Position numbers and translations under genes: made by a program. From the NCBI GenBank assembly GCA_036925085.1, contig JAUPFP010000032.1:267501-331500 (forward strand): DNA of 64,000 nucleotides, read 5' to 3'. Positions 45,517 through 59,000 of the stretch are shown one piece after another (position 1 is the stretch's first letter; each line of letters opens with the position of its first letter). The notes below the pieces were generated by a model. The model saw only the letters and a list, made by a program, of their open reading frames with translations, had not been told where the DNA came from and did not search any database. The stretch comes from Brachycybe producta. Lineage: Eukaryota > Arthropoda > Diplopoda > Playtdesmida > Andrognathidae.

Positions 45517-47110
45517 CAGGCAATTGAGCCCAGCATTAAAAATTGTATTGGCCCCGCCCCTTTTATGAGCGAAATCAATTTGGAATTGGTTTGTTACTTG
45601 GTCTGACGTTATAAATGGGCGGAGCAAAAGAAATTCTAATGCTGGGCACAATTGCCTGTGTCGAGCCACTTCTGATTTTTTTGCAGCTTTTGGCTACTTA
45701 GCATGCTTCAGTGATAGATAGCGGATTTATATGCGCAACAAATATATGCTTGCAAAAATATGACTAGTAAAATTGAAGTTTTTTTAAACAGCTGATTTTC
45801 AAACACTGGTTTTTAAAGCAACATTAAGAAGAAACTGTTAGAAACTAGAAGGGTAGCTGAGTCCACTTAAGCTGGTTGAATACATAATTTTGTTTTTGTC
45901 TCCGCCCTCCAGATGGCGCTACTTCAGTGGCTATTATGTTCTATAGGAGGTCTCTTCCCTCCAACCTGCAGTTTTGAGAAAATTTCTATTTTTCAAAGTG
46001 TTTTAGAAACTAGAATAGCTGGTGATAATGCTAAAAGTATTTTTATGATTGCATCTTTCAAAATAAACTTTTTATGACAGTTTGAAAAATGGACGAAAAT
46101 GAAGTTTTTCATGAAATGTCAATGGAAAAACCAAAAGAACGGGTAATTTTTCAAACTGAACTATAAATTGTTTATTTTGTAAGATATTGTCGCGAAAAAA
46201 CTTTTAGCATCATCTTTTACCATTCTAGTTTTTAAAACAATTTGAAATTTTTTTTTTCGTAATGTTGTTTCTAAAAAATGTTCACTTGACGTCTTTGCGT
46301 CCAAATTTTACAAAAACATCTATGGAGCATAGCATTAGCCACTACAGTGATGCCGTCTGGTGGAACAAAAACAAAATAAATATCTATTAAGTCACCTTAA
46401 TAGTACTTTTCTTTTGATTCTTGCATTCTGTACATGCGCAGTAGAGAGGGACCTTGCCATCGCGCTACCGTTAGAAAACTTTGAATAGTTCCGCGCATGC
46501 GCACTGCATCTAATCGTGTTACATAGGAAAAGTGCAGTTGTAGTGCAAGTATTTAGCGTTAGCAGCGCTATCTATTGTTCAATGCACGCAGATTACTGTC
46601 AAATCTAGTTGACAGCTAAAAGATAGAATGCTATACTTTTGAGATGCAGTGCGCATGCGCGGGATTGTTCAAAGTTTTTCTAACGCAAGTCTTGCAAGCA
46701 GGCACCTCTGCTCAGCACTAACTTTTCGTTTGCCCCGCCCTTTTATGAGCGTCAGACCAAATATCAACCAATTACAAATGGGAAAGGGGCGGGGCATGTG
46801 ACGTCAGATCAGATAACAAACCAATCACAAATTGATGATGCTCATAAAAGGGGCGGGGCAAACGAAAAGTTAAGAACATGAGCAGAGATGCCTGTGTCTT
46901 TGACAGGCAATTAGAAAACGGGATGAACAGAAGTTGGCTCCGCCCTTTTTTATGACGAACGGCAATTTCTAATTGGTTTGTTGTGTAGTTCGACGTTGAA
47001 AAGGGCGGAGCATCTGACGTCAGACTACATAACCAACCAATTAGAAATTGCCGTTCGTCGTAAAAAGGGGGCGGGGCCAACTTCAGTTCGACCCGTTTTC
47101 TAATTGCCTG
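45517..47110. repeat. Cluster of CTCCGCCC foldback elements and other palindromes
   Basis: Contains a GGCCCCGCCC hairpin (45517-45665), a full GATGGCGC-family MITE (45866-46402), a palindrome with arms CGTTAGAAAACTTTGAATAG and its complement enclosing CGCGCATGCGC (46468-46684), and two CGCCC hairpins (46694-46898 and 46904-47108). The last has almost perfect ~100-bp arms (CAGGCAATTAGAAAACGGG and its complement). No gene is visible. Confidence 0.8.
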
Positions 47111-47436
47111 TGTGTCTTTGCGTTGCTTAGTTGTGTGTGAATTACCAATGTGGTGGGCCCTGTTTTAGAGGGGACCACGTGATAAAGAGAAGTAGGGGGA
47201 ATCGACAAACCCGGTTTTATTAGTTTAGCTCGGAACACCTTGTAAATAGACATTGTGAATTAAATTCCATGTCAGTTGTGTTTGCATTGTTGATAACATT
47301 TGATAAAATTCCAATAACAAAAGGAGGAACCGAAAGTTGATTAAACGTTATTAGAGAAATGACAATGGGATGAAATTCGATATAAGGATGGATCACACGG
47401 GCAGAAAAAAACTCCACTGAAAAAAGAAAAAAAAAA

Positions 47437-47499
47437 GGAATTCATCTACAGTGAAAACTAGGGATCCCCCATTCCTAGTTTTCACTGTAGATGAATTCC
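47437..47499. repeat. Perfect 26-bp stem hairpin
   Basis: GGAATTCATCTACAGTGAAA and six further bases (47437-47462) are perfectly inverted at 47474-47499, with an 11-nt loop GATCCCCCATT. Three more A-T pairs extend the stem. It could be a very young foldback, a small-RNA precursor-like hairpin, or an assembly artefact. Confidence 0.85.
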
Positions 47500-48488
47500 T
47501 TTCGAAAAGCCTATTCGAAAGCCCCCCCCCCCCGGCTTTCGGATCCCCGCGAATCTTAAAAGTTATTCGAGATTCGATAACTCGAATCTTCGCGCTTTTT
47601 TCGTCTTTTACGAATCTTTCGAATCCTAACCTAAAAAAAAACGGTTAAAAACTTTGGTAAAATTCGTTTTAACTCCATTTGATGTCCAATAGAAGCGGTT
47701 CACTAACAACAAAAAAAACGGTGATTGTTGCAAATTCGGTGTTGTACCGGATCACCTTGTGGCAACCCTGAGTGAAGCCACACTGTGTTTTTTTATTATT
47801 GATAATTTAATATTTAATATTATTTCATTCCCGAAAATATATTTCGTGTTAAACGGTTTTCACTGTAATTTGAATAATTATTCTATTCTATTTTGAATCT
47901 GACTGAAAGAAGGCAGAAAAAAAAACCGGTGACACTTATTACGTTATTAGCCAATAGGAAAGCATCATTTAGTCTGCATATGCGCAGTTTGGTTAGGACG
48001 GCACTGTTAACACAAGTCATCTAATGCTAGTTGAAACCCCTTTGAAAACCCGCGAAGAAAAGCAGAAATTTGGCAGAAAAATGATTCTACTTTATAATTT
48101 ATTTTCTGCATGTGTGATCCAGTCCCCTTACTCCTGTGGATGATTGAAACAAACAGATCAATGTTCAGAATTGATTATTGATACAGTGTTAACAATAATA
48201 AATTATGATCAGACTAAACATAATAAAAAATATAATCAATTCATCGATTTTAAATAATTGAATCGTGAATTTTTCAAAACGTTGTATTCGCCAAAAGTGA
48301 AATTTTTCAGGAAATCGAAAAAAAAAAACAATTCTCTACTAAACCAATCACATTAAAGGTAATTAATACAATTTACAGGAAGCTAAGAAATGAGGAGACT
48401 CAATTAAAAATTATTAATCAGTAATTAGAATATTTTTAGTCAGTCTCCAAAAAAACGTAAGTGCCAATATGTAACATATACTAACAAG

Positions 48489-48507
48489 GTGTCACTATAG
48501 TGACATT
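48489..48507. repeat. Palindrome TGTCACTATAGTGACA
   Basis: A perfect 16-bp dyad within otherwise featureless intergenic DNA (47660-48950). No function is assigned. Confidence 0.6.
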
Positions 48508-48954
48508 GTTGGCGTTTACAACATGACCATAGTCACTAAGTGACTGGCCAGGTTGCCACTCGAATTACTATTGGCTGTTACAACGTTATTGGACTTGCAC
48601 AACAATTCTACTTCAGTTTTTTATCGCTAGGAACAGCACTTTTGTGACAACCTAATTCCCTCTGCAAAAAAGCATGGCGTTTACAACCTACTTTCGATTA
48701 AAAACATTTCACCCTTACGTGGCATTTACAACGTTTAGGAAATTCGCTCCCTGAAGTTAGCCACGCCCATCGATAGCTAAGGGCGTGACCCCCCATGAAT
48801 TCACGTAACTCCATCTAGTGGCATCATTTGTAATTATTTCTAATAAAAAAATCTATTGATCTCAAGTTAACTTTTCAAAACATTACATTTTGAAAAGTTG
48901 CAAGTTACATAATTTTTGCAGATTTTATCTGCAAACTTTGCTGTTTGAACTTTT

Positions 48955-49347
48955 TACGGAGCCCTGCAGAGGACTTTTGCAGTTTTTTCCTTATTCTCGA
49001 CTTGTCGACTTTTAATCTTTTATTTTGGCCATATTAATTATGCCATGTTGCGCGCACCATACTCTAATAATTAAATCATTGCTGCCACAAGAGGGCGCTT
49101 GCAATATTATTAAAGTGTGGCGCTGCTCAAAATTGCCGAATAAAAGAGCGTAAAAATCGACGTGTCGAGAATGAGAGTCGATGTATCGAGATTAAATCTC
49201 GACATGTCGACTCTCAAAGTCGATATGTTGAGAATAAATTCGACTAGTAGAGTTTTTAAAAAAAGTCGATATGTTGACGTGTCGAGATTGAAAGCCGACT
49301 TGTCCAGATTTAAAAAAAACTGCAAAAGTTCTCTGCAGGGCTCCGTA
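48955..49347. mobile_element. Foldback element, TACGGAGCCCTG family
   Basis: TACGGAGCCCTGCAGAGGAC and its complement (ending 49347) bound a palindrome with TCGACTTGTCGA-type inner arms and a truncated copy of the TTAATTATGCCATGTTGCGC module. It is the second member of the family that interrupts the element at 14003-14733. Confidence 0.8.
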
Positions 49348-49655
49348 ATTTTTTATCGCGAAATAAGGACGATTTTTTTTAAAAGAATAAGCAACTTTTT
49401 ATTGAAAAACAAATGCGATTTTTCACAAAATCCCAACATTTAAGCAAAAAATAAACAAAAAAACAAGCGAAAAATGGAAGCTATTATTATTATACATTCT
49501 TTATTCAAAGGGGGGCCCGAAAATAAGATATTTTTAAACAAAATTTAGTTAAATTAATATCAAAAAAAATTGTTCTAAAGGTATACACATAGTATTGTAT
49601 GGAAAATTAATAGCATACATTTATAGCAAGATACTGAAATATAGAAAAGAAATGC

Positions 49656-49661
49656 TTTATT
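49656..49661 (-). terminator. Polyadenylation signal of LITAF copy c
   Basis: AATAAA on the minus strand about 78 bp after the stop codon of LITAF copy c. Confidence 0.5.
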
Positions 49662-49738
49662 TTGCATTCAGGACAAAAGACATAAAATTGGTTTTGGTTT
49701 TTCGTTGTGTTGACGACGGTAAAACCTCCCGGCGGCGG

Positions 49739-52700
49739 TTACATCCGTTTGTAAGTGCCGAGGTGAGCGTTGCAACTTGGGCAGTAGTGCTCGATGTCTT
49801 GGCAGCCGTCAGCACAGAATGGAATAAGGCAACATCCCAACCAACATCTAAAATGGCAAAGTTTAGAAACATTTTAACTACGGCTGAAGTGTACGGAGCC
49901 CTGTAAAGGCCCCCATACAGTGAAAAAAAAATCTCATGAGTCATTACAGTTGCCACTTTTTGAGCCAATTGCAAATTTTTCAATCAAAAACACTGGTTAG
50001 AGGCTAGAACTCTAGTTGACCATTGATAGTAACCAGACATCTAGCCTCTAACCAGTTTTTTTTATTAAAAAAAACAATTGCACTTGTTCTGATGATGATG
50101 ATGATGATGATGATGATTACTTCACAATTGGCAACTGGGCCACAAATTGAGAAACATTTGCTTAATATTGCATAAAAATCCGAGCCCTACTAATCAAATA
50201 GAGCTGAATGAAAGCCAAAAGGAAAAAAAGCACACGCACCCCAAAAGGCATAGACCTCCAGCCACGAGCCAAGTCAACGTTCCGGTGACTGGTTTCGTTG
50301 ACGTCATCACCTGAGAACGGCAGTGTGGACAGTTCATCTGAACTGGATACGGGCTGAAGGGCGTCACAGCGACCACCGTCACTGGTGACTGAATCACTGT
50401 TGTTCCTGCTTAATGAAACAAATAATTGGAAATTAAAAAATAAGTTACTTCCTAATTACTAGAAGGGCTTTTTCTTCTTCTGGGAAATAAATTCAAAATT
50501 TGTTTGCGAAAATTAGGAAGAAAAAAAAATAGGAGTTTTAGAAACTAGAATGGTAACTGAAACAGGGAACTTTTTAAAATAAGGCAAATTTCTCAAAAAC
50601 CTCAACTTGAAACTCGACTTTGAACTTGAAACTAAAGTCGAACTTGAAACTAAAGTCGAACTTGAAACTCGACTTTGAACTTGAAACTAAAGTCGAACTT
50701 GAAACTAAAGTCGAACTTGAAACTCGACTTTGAACTTGAAACTAAAGTCGAACTTGAAACTCGACTTTGAACTTGAAACTAAAGTCGAACTTGAAACTCG
50801 ACTTTGAACTTGAAACTAAAGTCGAACTTGAAACTCGACTTTGAACTTGAAACTCAAGGTGGTATTAAAGAGTAGCCTATCCAAAATGAATAGAAACTAG
50901 AAGGGTAGTTGTTGAATCACGTAAAGATTGTTTTTCATGTCATCTGATATCTTTTCAAAATTGGCCCAACTTTTAAAAAGTTTATTTTGAAAGATATCAA
51001 AAATATGAAAATTAACTTAAGTGATACTCAGCTACCGTTCTAGTTTTTAAAAACACTTCCATTTTCTCCTTTGAACTCTGGTTATTCATTCTCTCCAGAG
51101 TTCAGAAATCAGCTGTTTATAAAACATCTTAATTTGTTAATTAATTAATTAATTGACTTCAACCTTTGAGAAAAGAGGACAACCCTTTAATCATGATTAA
51201 GTTTTGATTAAGAGACCGTAATTGTCAGTTAATTAAAAGTTTACTTGAAAAATGCTGCCTAATTAATCAGCCAATTAGATTTCCGGATATAAAAGAAGAC
51301 ATTTATGGGCACCAATTGCAGCGCAATTTGATTAAAATGGCGCTTACTGGGAGTGGGCGTGGATAAACATCTGGAGCCACTTCCATTTATTTTTTATCAA
51401 TTTTTAATAATTCTAACTTTGAATAGTAAACGCGTCATGCAACTTGCACAAAAGGAAAGTGACTATAAGGCCTTGTTTCCATTGGGGTGAAAATTTGAAC
51501 TCTGGTGAAAATGGAGAAGAAAAGAAATTTGATACGGCGACTAATAACAGAACAAACGTGGCCCGCGCTTATTCATTATTATGGTTTGGTTCATTATGTT
51601 AGGCCAATTGAAGTGAGAAAACCACATTCGCTCTACCACTTAAACTAAACCATAAAACCTAAATTTCACAAGGGAAAGTTTCTTCTCTTCATTGAAGGGA
51701 ATGGGACTTAACATGGTATACCGCCATCTAGCTGCCAATGCGGTAAAACAGTGGACTTAACACTGTTTACCATTGATAGAACTTGACAAACTAATTCATA
51801 AGATGTAAAAAAAATCGTGTATTTTTTTTTTTAAATGTGACTTAACAGTTTATTTCAGAGGCAAACTGTGTTAAGTCACCTAACGTAAATTTTACAGAGG
51901 AGCCATTTGGAAAGTTTTTCTCTACATTGAAGTGGAATAGGACTTAACATTGTATACCTCCATCTAGTGGCCGATGTTTTAACAAACCGTGGACTTAACA
52001 CTGTTTACCACTTATAGAACTTGACAAACTAATTCAGAAGATGTAAAAATCGTTTTTTTTATAAAAAAAAATGTGACTTAACACTGTTTACCTCTGAGGG
52101 AAATTCAATGTCTGCCATGTTATTATTTTCAACAATTTTCTCTCCATTTTCCCAAATTAAATTAGCAAAAAAACATCTGCTACTGTCTTATTATTAGGTC
52201 TTTAAGCACGTGACACAAATGTGTGTTATTGTCACAATCAACTTAAAAGTTACATAAGTACAGGGTGTTTACATAAGACAACTCGTAGAGAATTGGCAGT
52301 TTTTTCAAACACTACTTTAGTACTAAAGCTTCTATTCCATTTTTTAATTCTCCTATGCAGTATGGCATGGTTACCATATATATAAGAGGAGGAGGCTATA
52401 TCACAGCAGTCTGCTTTATGTCACTTTTTAGCATCTGCTTGCAACAAACACCTTTTTAATTTTGTTGTCTTCTAGTATTTATCCTTCTTGGTCCATTAGA
52501 CAAGTAGTTTAGATAGCAAATTAGCAATTTCAGCTGTTTAGCTTTCAATTTTAGCTATTTCGTTTGTAATTTCAGCTACTTACCTTGCAAATTTCACCTA
52601 TTTAGCTTTCAATATTCGCTATTTCGTTTGCAATATCAGGTATTTCGCTTGCAATTCAGCTACACTTAAGTTTGCAATTTCTTGAAAAACTATTTTTGCC

Positions 52701-54815
52701 TATTTTTCAAACTGTAATATAATGTTTATTTTGAAAGATATCATCATCGGAAAAACTTATAGCATTATCACCAACTATTCTAGTTTCTAAAACACTTTGA
52801 ATTTTTTCGTAATGTTTTTCTTAAAAAACGTTCGCTTGAAAAATATAAATTCTCTCAAAACTGCGGGTTGGAGGGGAAGAGACCTCCTATAGAACATAAC
52901 AGGCCACTGCAGTGGCGCCATCTGGAGGAGGGCGAAAATTATCTTATTCAGCCACCGTAAGTGTTGATTTTTTGTTTCGGTTTTACGATTTTTTTTGTGT
53001 CGTTTTTCGATATATCGAGTACGATATTTATAAAAAAAAAATCGAAATATCGATATATTGAAAATGTTGCCAGCTCTACTGATACAGGCATCTGTAGACA
53101 GCTTCAGAATTTCTTTGGCTCCGCCCTTTTATGAGCGTCAGACCAAATATCAACCAATTAGAAATTGCCTTACCTCATAAAAGGGTGGGGCATGTGACAT
53201 CAGACCCAGTAACAACCCAATTAGAAATTGATGACGCTCAAAAGGGCGGAGCCAAATAAATTCACAAGCAGTTAGAAATAGGTCAAACATCAATTTGGCT
53301 CCGCCCTTGTTATGACGACCGGCAGCTTCTAATTGGCTGATTATGTAGTCTGACGTTGAAAAGGGCGGAGCATGTGACGTCAGACTACATAACCAGCCAA
53401 TTAGAAGTTATAGTCGTCATAACATGGGCGGAGCCAACTGAAGTTTTGACCTATTTCTAACTGCCGGTAATAAATTCTGAAGCTGTCTACAGATGCCTGT
53501 TTACTGATGGCCACAAAATTGTGGCTAAACTCGGCAGGTTTTAAAAACTGTGGCCTTTTTTATTTCTCTCTCGCAAAAGTGAAAGATGTTTAGAAACTTT
53601 GAAGGCCACCCCCCCCCCCCCGCTCCCGCTCCCGCTCCCGCTCCGCCATCATATTCATCATCACTTTTTCGCCACCAAAATTGCAGTCTCTGAAAATGAT
53701 CTCCTTCAACTAGAGAGGGGGGGGGGGGGCTGGATGGGAAAAAGGGGGGCGTTGGGAGGTCGCGCTTACATTTGTATTACAGGGAATCTCACCCAAGGTT
53801 ACAGACTTTATTGTGGTTATATTTGTAAATGTGTGTGGGCGTTGGAGGGAGGGAGGGAGAGAGAAAAAAAAAGCCACAAATACGTCTTCTGAGGGCCGGT
53901 TCCACACGACGCGTCCACTTGTCAATCTTTGCACAAGAATTCCAACATTAGGAAATTAAAACAAAATCCCATTTACGTCTTCCTACAGATGGCGCTACTG
54001 CAGTGGCTATTATGTTCTATAGAAGGTTGCTTTCCCCTTTGACCCGCGGTTTTCAGAAAAACTTCTATTTTTCAAGTGAACGTTTTTCAGAAAAGACATT
54101 ACTAAAAAAATCAGTGTTTTAGAAACTAGAATAGTTGATGATATCTTTCAAAATATACTTTTTATGACAGTTTGAAAAAGTCCGTAAATAGTTTTTTCAT
54201 GAAATTTCAATTTTAAAAACCAAAAAAACGGATCATTTTTCAAACTGAACTATCAAAATGTTTATTTTATAAGATATTCACACGAAAAGAATTTTAGCAA
54301 CATCTTTTACCATTCTAGTTTTGAAAACAATTTGAATTTTTTAGTGATTTTGTTTCTAAAAATTGTTCACTTGACGTTTTTGAGTCTAAAGTTTACAAAA
54401 AAAAACCTCCATGGAGCATAGCATTAGCTACTGCAGTGGCGCCATCTGGGAAAGGCGGACAGAAGTCCCTTTTTTTTTTTGCAAAGTAAATCGAAACTTG
54501 AATTATGCAACAAGTGTGGACACATCGTGTGGACCCAGGTCAATCACTTAATATGGTGGTCATTTTTTTGTTGTGTGGCAAATGTTACCTTGAATTCGAG
54601 AAAGATTTAGGGACTTTTAAGTGAGGCTGCCCCCTTCACTCCTCTCAGCACGTAGTTTCCTTGAATTCAAGGCTGAAATAAGTTGGTGTCACATTGTAAA
54701 AGCGGATCGGAATGTGCACGTGTTTTGCATTATGTGTTGCTTTAACACCAAAAGCGTTTATAAACAACATCCCTAACAACAAAACACACTAATCCTATGC
54801 GATGACGTAAAGGAC

Positions 54816-54846
<31 letters not shown>

Positions 54847-56030
54847 AGCGAGCAACTAAAAGCCTAGTACACACTTGGGTACACAGTTTGTATCAAAGTG
54901 TGTACTAGGCTTAATATCAGCACTAAACCTCAGAACACAGATCTGTGATCTCAGGCGTGCGACGTGCAGCGCTTGTCCGCTACCTGAACTTAAGGTAGCG
55001 GACAATCGCTCCATGTCGCACTACCGTAAGATCACGTACTTATGGTCTAGGCTTTACTGCTAATCGGCTTCCTGTTGTCATAATGTGGTTGGAAAAAGCT
55101 TCGGGTAGCCGACAGTCGCTTCCGGTCGCACGCGTTAGAAAGCGTTTATTCTCTACAACACGACAAATATGTTGCAAGCCGTGTTGCGTGGCTTTGCAGT
55201 ACACCTTTAAAAATTGTTGAGTAATGTGAACGCACTTTTTAAAGACAACGTTGCATATTGAGGTGTAGTGTGACCCCAGCTTTAGCCTTTTACTTTTTTT
55301 CATCCAACTTCTAAACAGATCCCTATTGAATTAGATGAAGTGTTTACAAATTTACAGCCAATAATGTTTAAGCTTTACTAAAATGTCAGCTGAAACTCAT
55401 TAGTTATGCAACAACCTGAGGGCAAGTTGTTAAGTTGCAAGAAATTTGACTAGTTTTGCATTGAAATCGGACTATGTGGCCCACAACCAACCAAACTACT
55501 CAAGGTTGGCCCAACAATGACTCACTGAAATCCCACAACTTATATTTACAACACAGAAATGAAAACAAATTTATGCTTGTTTTCTTTCAAGAAGTGGGAT
55601 TTAACGGCTGGATCTGGACAATTAATTCTGCCATTTCAATCTTGGCTTGTTAATCCTGGATTGTCTTCTCACAGTTATCCCCCCAAAAAATACACAGTAG
55701 AATTTCTGTCTATAAATTTTTCCTTTTTTTGTTTCTACTTTTCGTTGAAAGTAGTAGGCTCGACACATAAGGTCAATTCTGGCTTGTCCATCCTGGCTTG
55801 TCCCAAAATTACCAAAAATATTAAAAACCCCTAATTGTGCCTAGATTTTTCTTTGGTTTTTTATTATGTTCCCATCATAGTAAACATACATATATATATA
55901 AGGGCAAAATTCTGGCTTGTCCATTCTGGTTTTTTTAATGCCAAAAATTGATTGTTTGAGTGGATTTTTGTAATTCAATTCAAAAGCTATAAATTGCTCT
56001 TCCATCTTGGCTGGAAATGAACTTAAATGT

Positions 56031-56062
<32 letters not shown>

Positions 56063-59000
56063 GAATTTATAAGAGATTGGATTGTGTGTTTATCGTGGAT
56101 TGACAAAGCTTTAAAACATGAAACCATATTGTAAAGATTTTTGCATCAACAAAGAGAACCAAAAGGCAATTTAGTTAAAAGGATGAGAAAACAGCCTCTG
56201 ACCAGGTACAATTTCAAATGTAAAATGGTTTGAACTTCTGTGACGGCTTTCACAAACAATTCAGGATTGACAAGCCAGAATTGATCGTCAATACCAAAGT
56301 TTTTTTTAACTAATTGCTCAACGTTCCCATCATTGCAAACATTTGAACAAATCCTTATTTGGTCTCATTTCACGTTCTAAACCTTGTCAATCCACATCCA
56401 GTTTCCCTTTACTTCAATCCAAAAATTGCAGTGGATTTTTTCAGACCAACCGAATATCATTCAATCAAAATTGAAAGAACAATAAAAGTTGGATTGAAAT
56501 AAAATCCACCAACACCATAATGAATTGCATTTGAAAAGACAGGATTGACAAGCCATGATTGATCGTCTGTACCCAGCTTTATAATAGCTGCATATAAACA
56601 ATTAAGACAACACTCTACCGTAATTAAAATGCACCAATTACATTGCAATTGACTCCGATTGTTCTAATTGTGGGTGGGCCTCATCAGCCACCTGCATAAA
56701 TGGGGCTTTCTTTTCAAGGGACCTGTTTAGAGGCTTTTCCTCCCTGAAAGGGCGCCTCCTAAACTCAAGTGGTTCAGTAAGCTCATTGGTCTTTAGAGGT
56801 GACCGAACCGTTTCTACTCGGTTCGGTTCGCGATTTTTTTTTGGAAACCGGTTCTGATCAGTTCGTCAATCTTGACGAACCGGTTCCCAATATACATTAG
56901 TATAGATTTGCGCCAACACCTTAGACCAAGGTTCTGCGCTAATCTGCTAATACAAAGAAGATAACCGAACCAAATCTACTCGGTTTGTCACCGGATTGGA
57001 ACCAGTTCTTATCAGTTCGACCTATACTTAGCGAACCGGTGCTATCACTTCCAGTAATTGCTGAACCGGTTCCGAACTGTTGACATCTCTTGAAGTGTCT
57101 CAAACGCGAGACTAGAAGTGTCTCAAACGCGAGACTAGAAGTGTCTCAAACGCGAGACTAGAAGTGTCTCAAACGCGAGACTAGAAGTTTTTTATGTTCA
57201 GAAAGTCCTAACAGAAACTGATTTTTTTGTCCAACAAAATAGAAAAAAACAACAACAAAAAAAACAAGTGAAAAACACTTACTGGAAGTCATAGTTAATT
57301 CCTAGTAAATCCTAGTTAATTTCCAGTAAATCCTAGTTAAGGAAGGAAGAGGAGCCAGTGCAAATTTACTTGACTCAAGAGTTACTTTCTCACATCCAAC
57401 AACACTGATTTCACATCCAAGAATGACTCCTTTTTAGCTTTTTCTCCTATCTCTTACATTGACTGACATTCGTAGCCTCTACCCTCCTCCTCCTCATCCT
57501 TCTTCTTCCTAAATACTTCTTTATCTCTTCAACGTATTCTTCTTCTGTCACAGGCCAAAACACGTGGGATTTACGGCTCGGATTTTTATGCAAAATTATC
57601 AAAACAAAATGTTTCTCAATTTGTGGCCCCCCCCCCAAGTACAAACAACAATTATGCTTTTTTTTACTAATCAAAAACGGATGGTTAGAGGCTAGATGTT
57701 TGGTTACTATCAGTTGTCAACTAGCCCTCTAACCAGATGTTCTTGATTGAAGAAAAAAAAAACCGGAATTGTTGCTTCACAATTGGGCCACAGATTGAGA
57801 AACAGTATGCTCGATAGTGCATATAAATCCGAGCCTTTTTACAGTTATATAACTGTACATACAGGGTGTGCACACCAAATCTACATTACATCTACCCAAA
57901 TTAAACTTATTTCACTAAGTGGGGTTTAAACTTTTAAAAAAAGGTGGCTGAATAGATATTTATTTTGTTTTCTTCTACCCTCTCAGATGGCGCCACTGTA
58001 GTTCAATCTATTAGCGGTTTTGAGAAATTTTCTATTTTTCAAGCGAACGTTTTTCAGGAGAAACATTACGAAAAAAAAATCAAAGTATTTAAGAAACTAG
58101 AATAGTTGGCGATAATGCTAAAAGTTGTTTCAATGATGATATCTTTCAAAATAAACTTTTTATGACAATTTCAATGGAAAAATCCAGAAAAAAATGGGTA
58201 TTTTTCAAACTGAACTATAAAATGTTTATTTTTCAAGATGTTGCCATGAAAAAACTTTTAGCATCATCTTTTACTATTCTAGTTTTTTCCTTAATGTTTT
58301 TTCAAAAAAAAAAAACGTTCTAGTTTTTTTCTTAATGTTTAAAAAAAAAACGTTCGTTCGACGTTTTTGCGTCCAAATTTGACTTAAAAACGTCTATGGA
58401 GCGTATAGCATTAGTAGTGGCGCCATCTGGTGGAAGACAAAGCAAAATAAATATCTATAGAGCCACCTTAAGAAAAATAAATTAAACTGCTGATATGATA
58501 AACTATTCTAGTTCCTAATACATTTAAAAAAACTATTAGAAACTAGTATAGTCTATCATAGTCGCAGTTTAACTCAATTTTTTTTAAGTCAAGTTTTTAA
58601 GAAAACTCCAATCGGTAACAAAAGTTGTAGTTTCAATCCAGACTTGAGACTCGGATCGATTTTTTGCGGCGCCCAAATAAGGCCACAATTCAAGTGGAGC
58701 CATTTTTTTTTTTGTAATCACAAGTTTTTTGTTTTGAATTCTCGTTGAAAGTTTCTTAGAAACTAGAACGGCTTAATTGAATCACTTATTTTCATTATGA
58801 TTTTATGTTTCAAAATAAAACTTTTCAAAAAAAATTTCAAACTGACCAAAAAAAGTTTATTTTGAAACATAAAAACACAATATACCCTTCTAGTTTCTAA
58901 AACACTTTCTAGTTTATTTTCATTTCGATCGTGAAGGCCACAATAACCGGAGTTTGAAGTTGAAATTTCTCTTCAAACTTAGCCTCTAACAAGGAAGATA

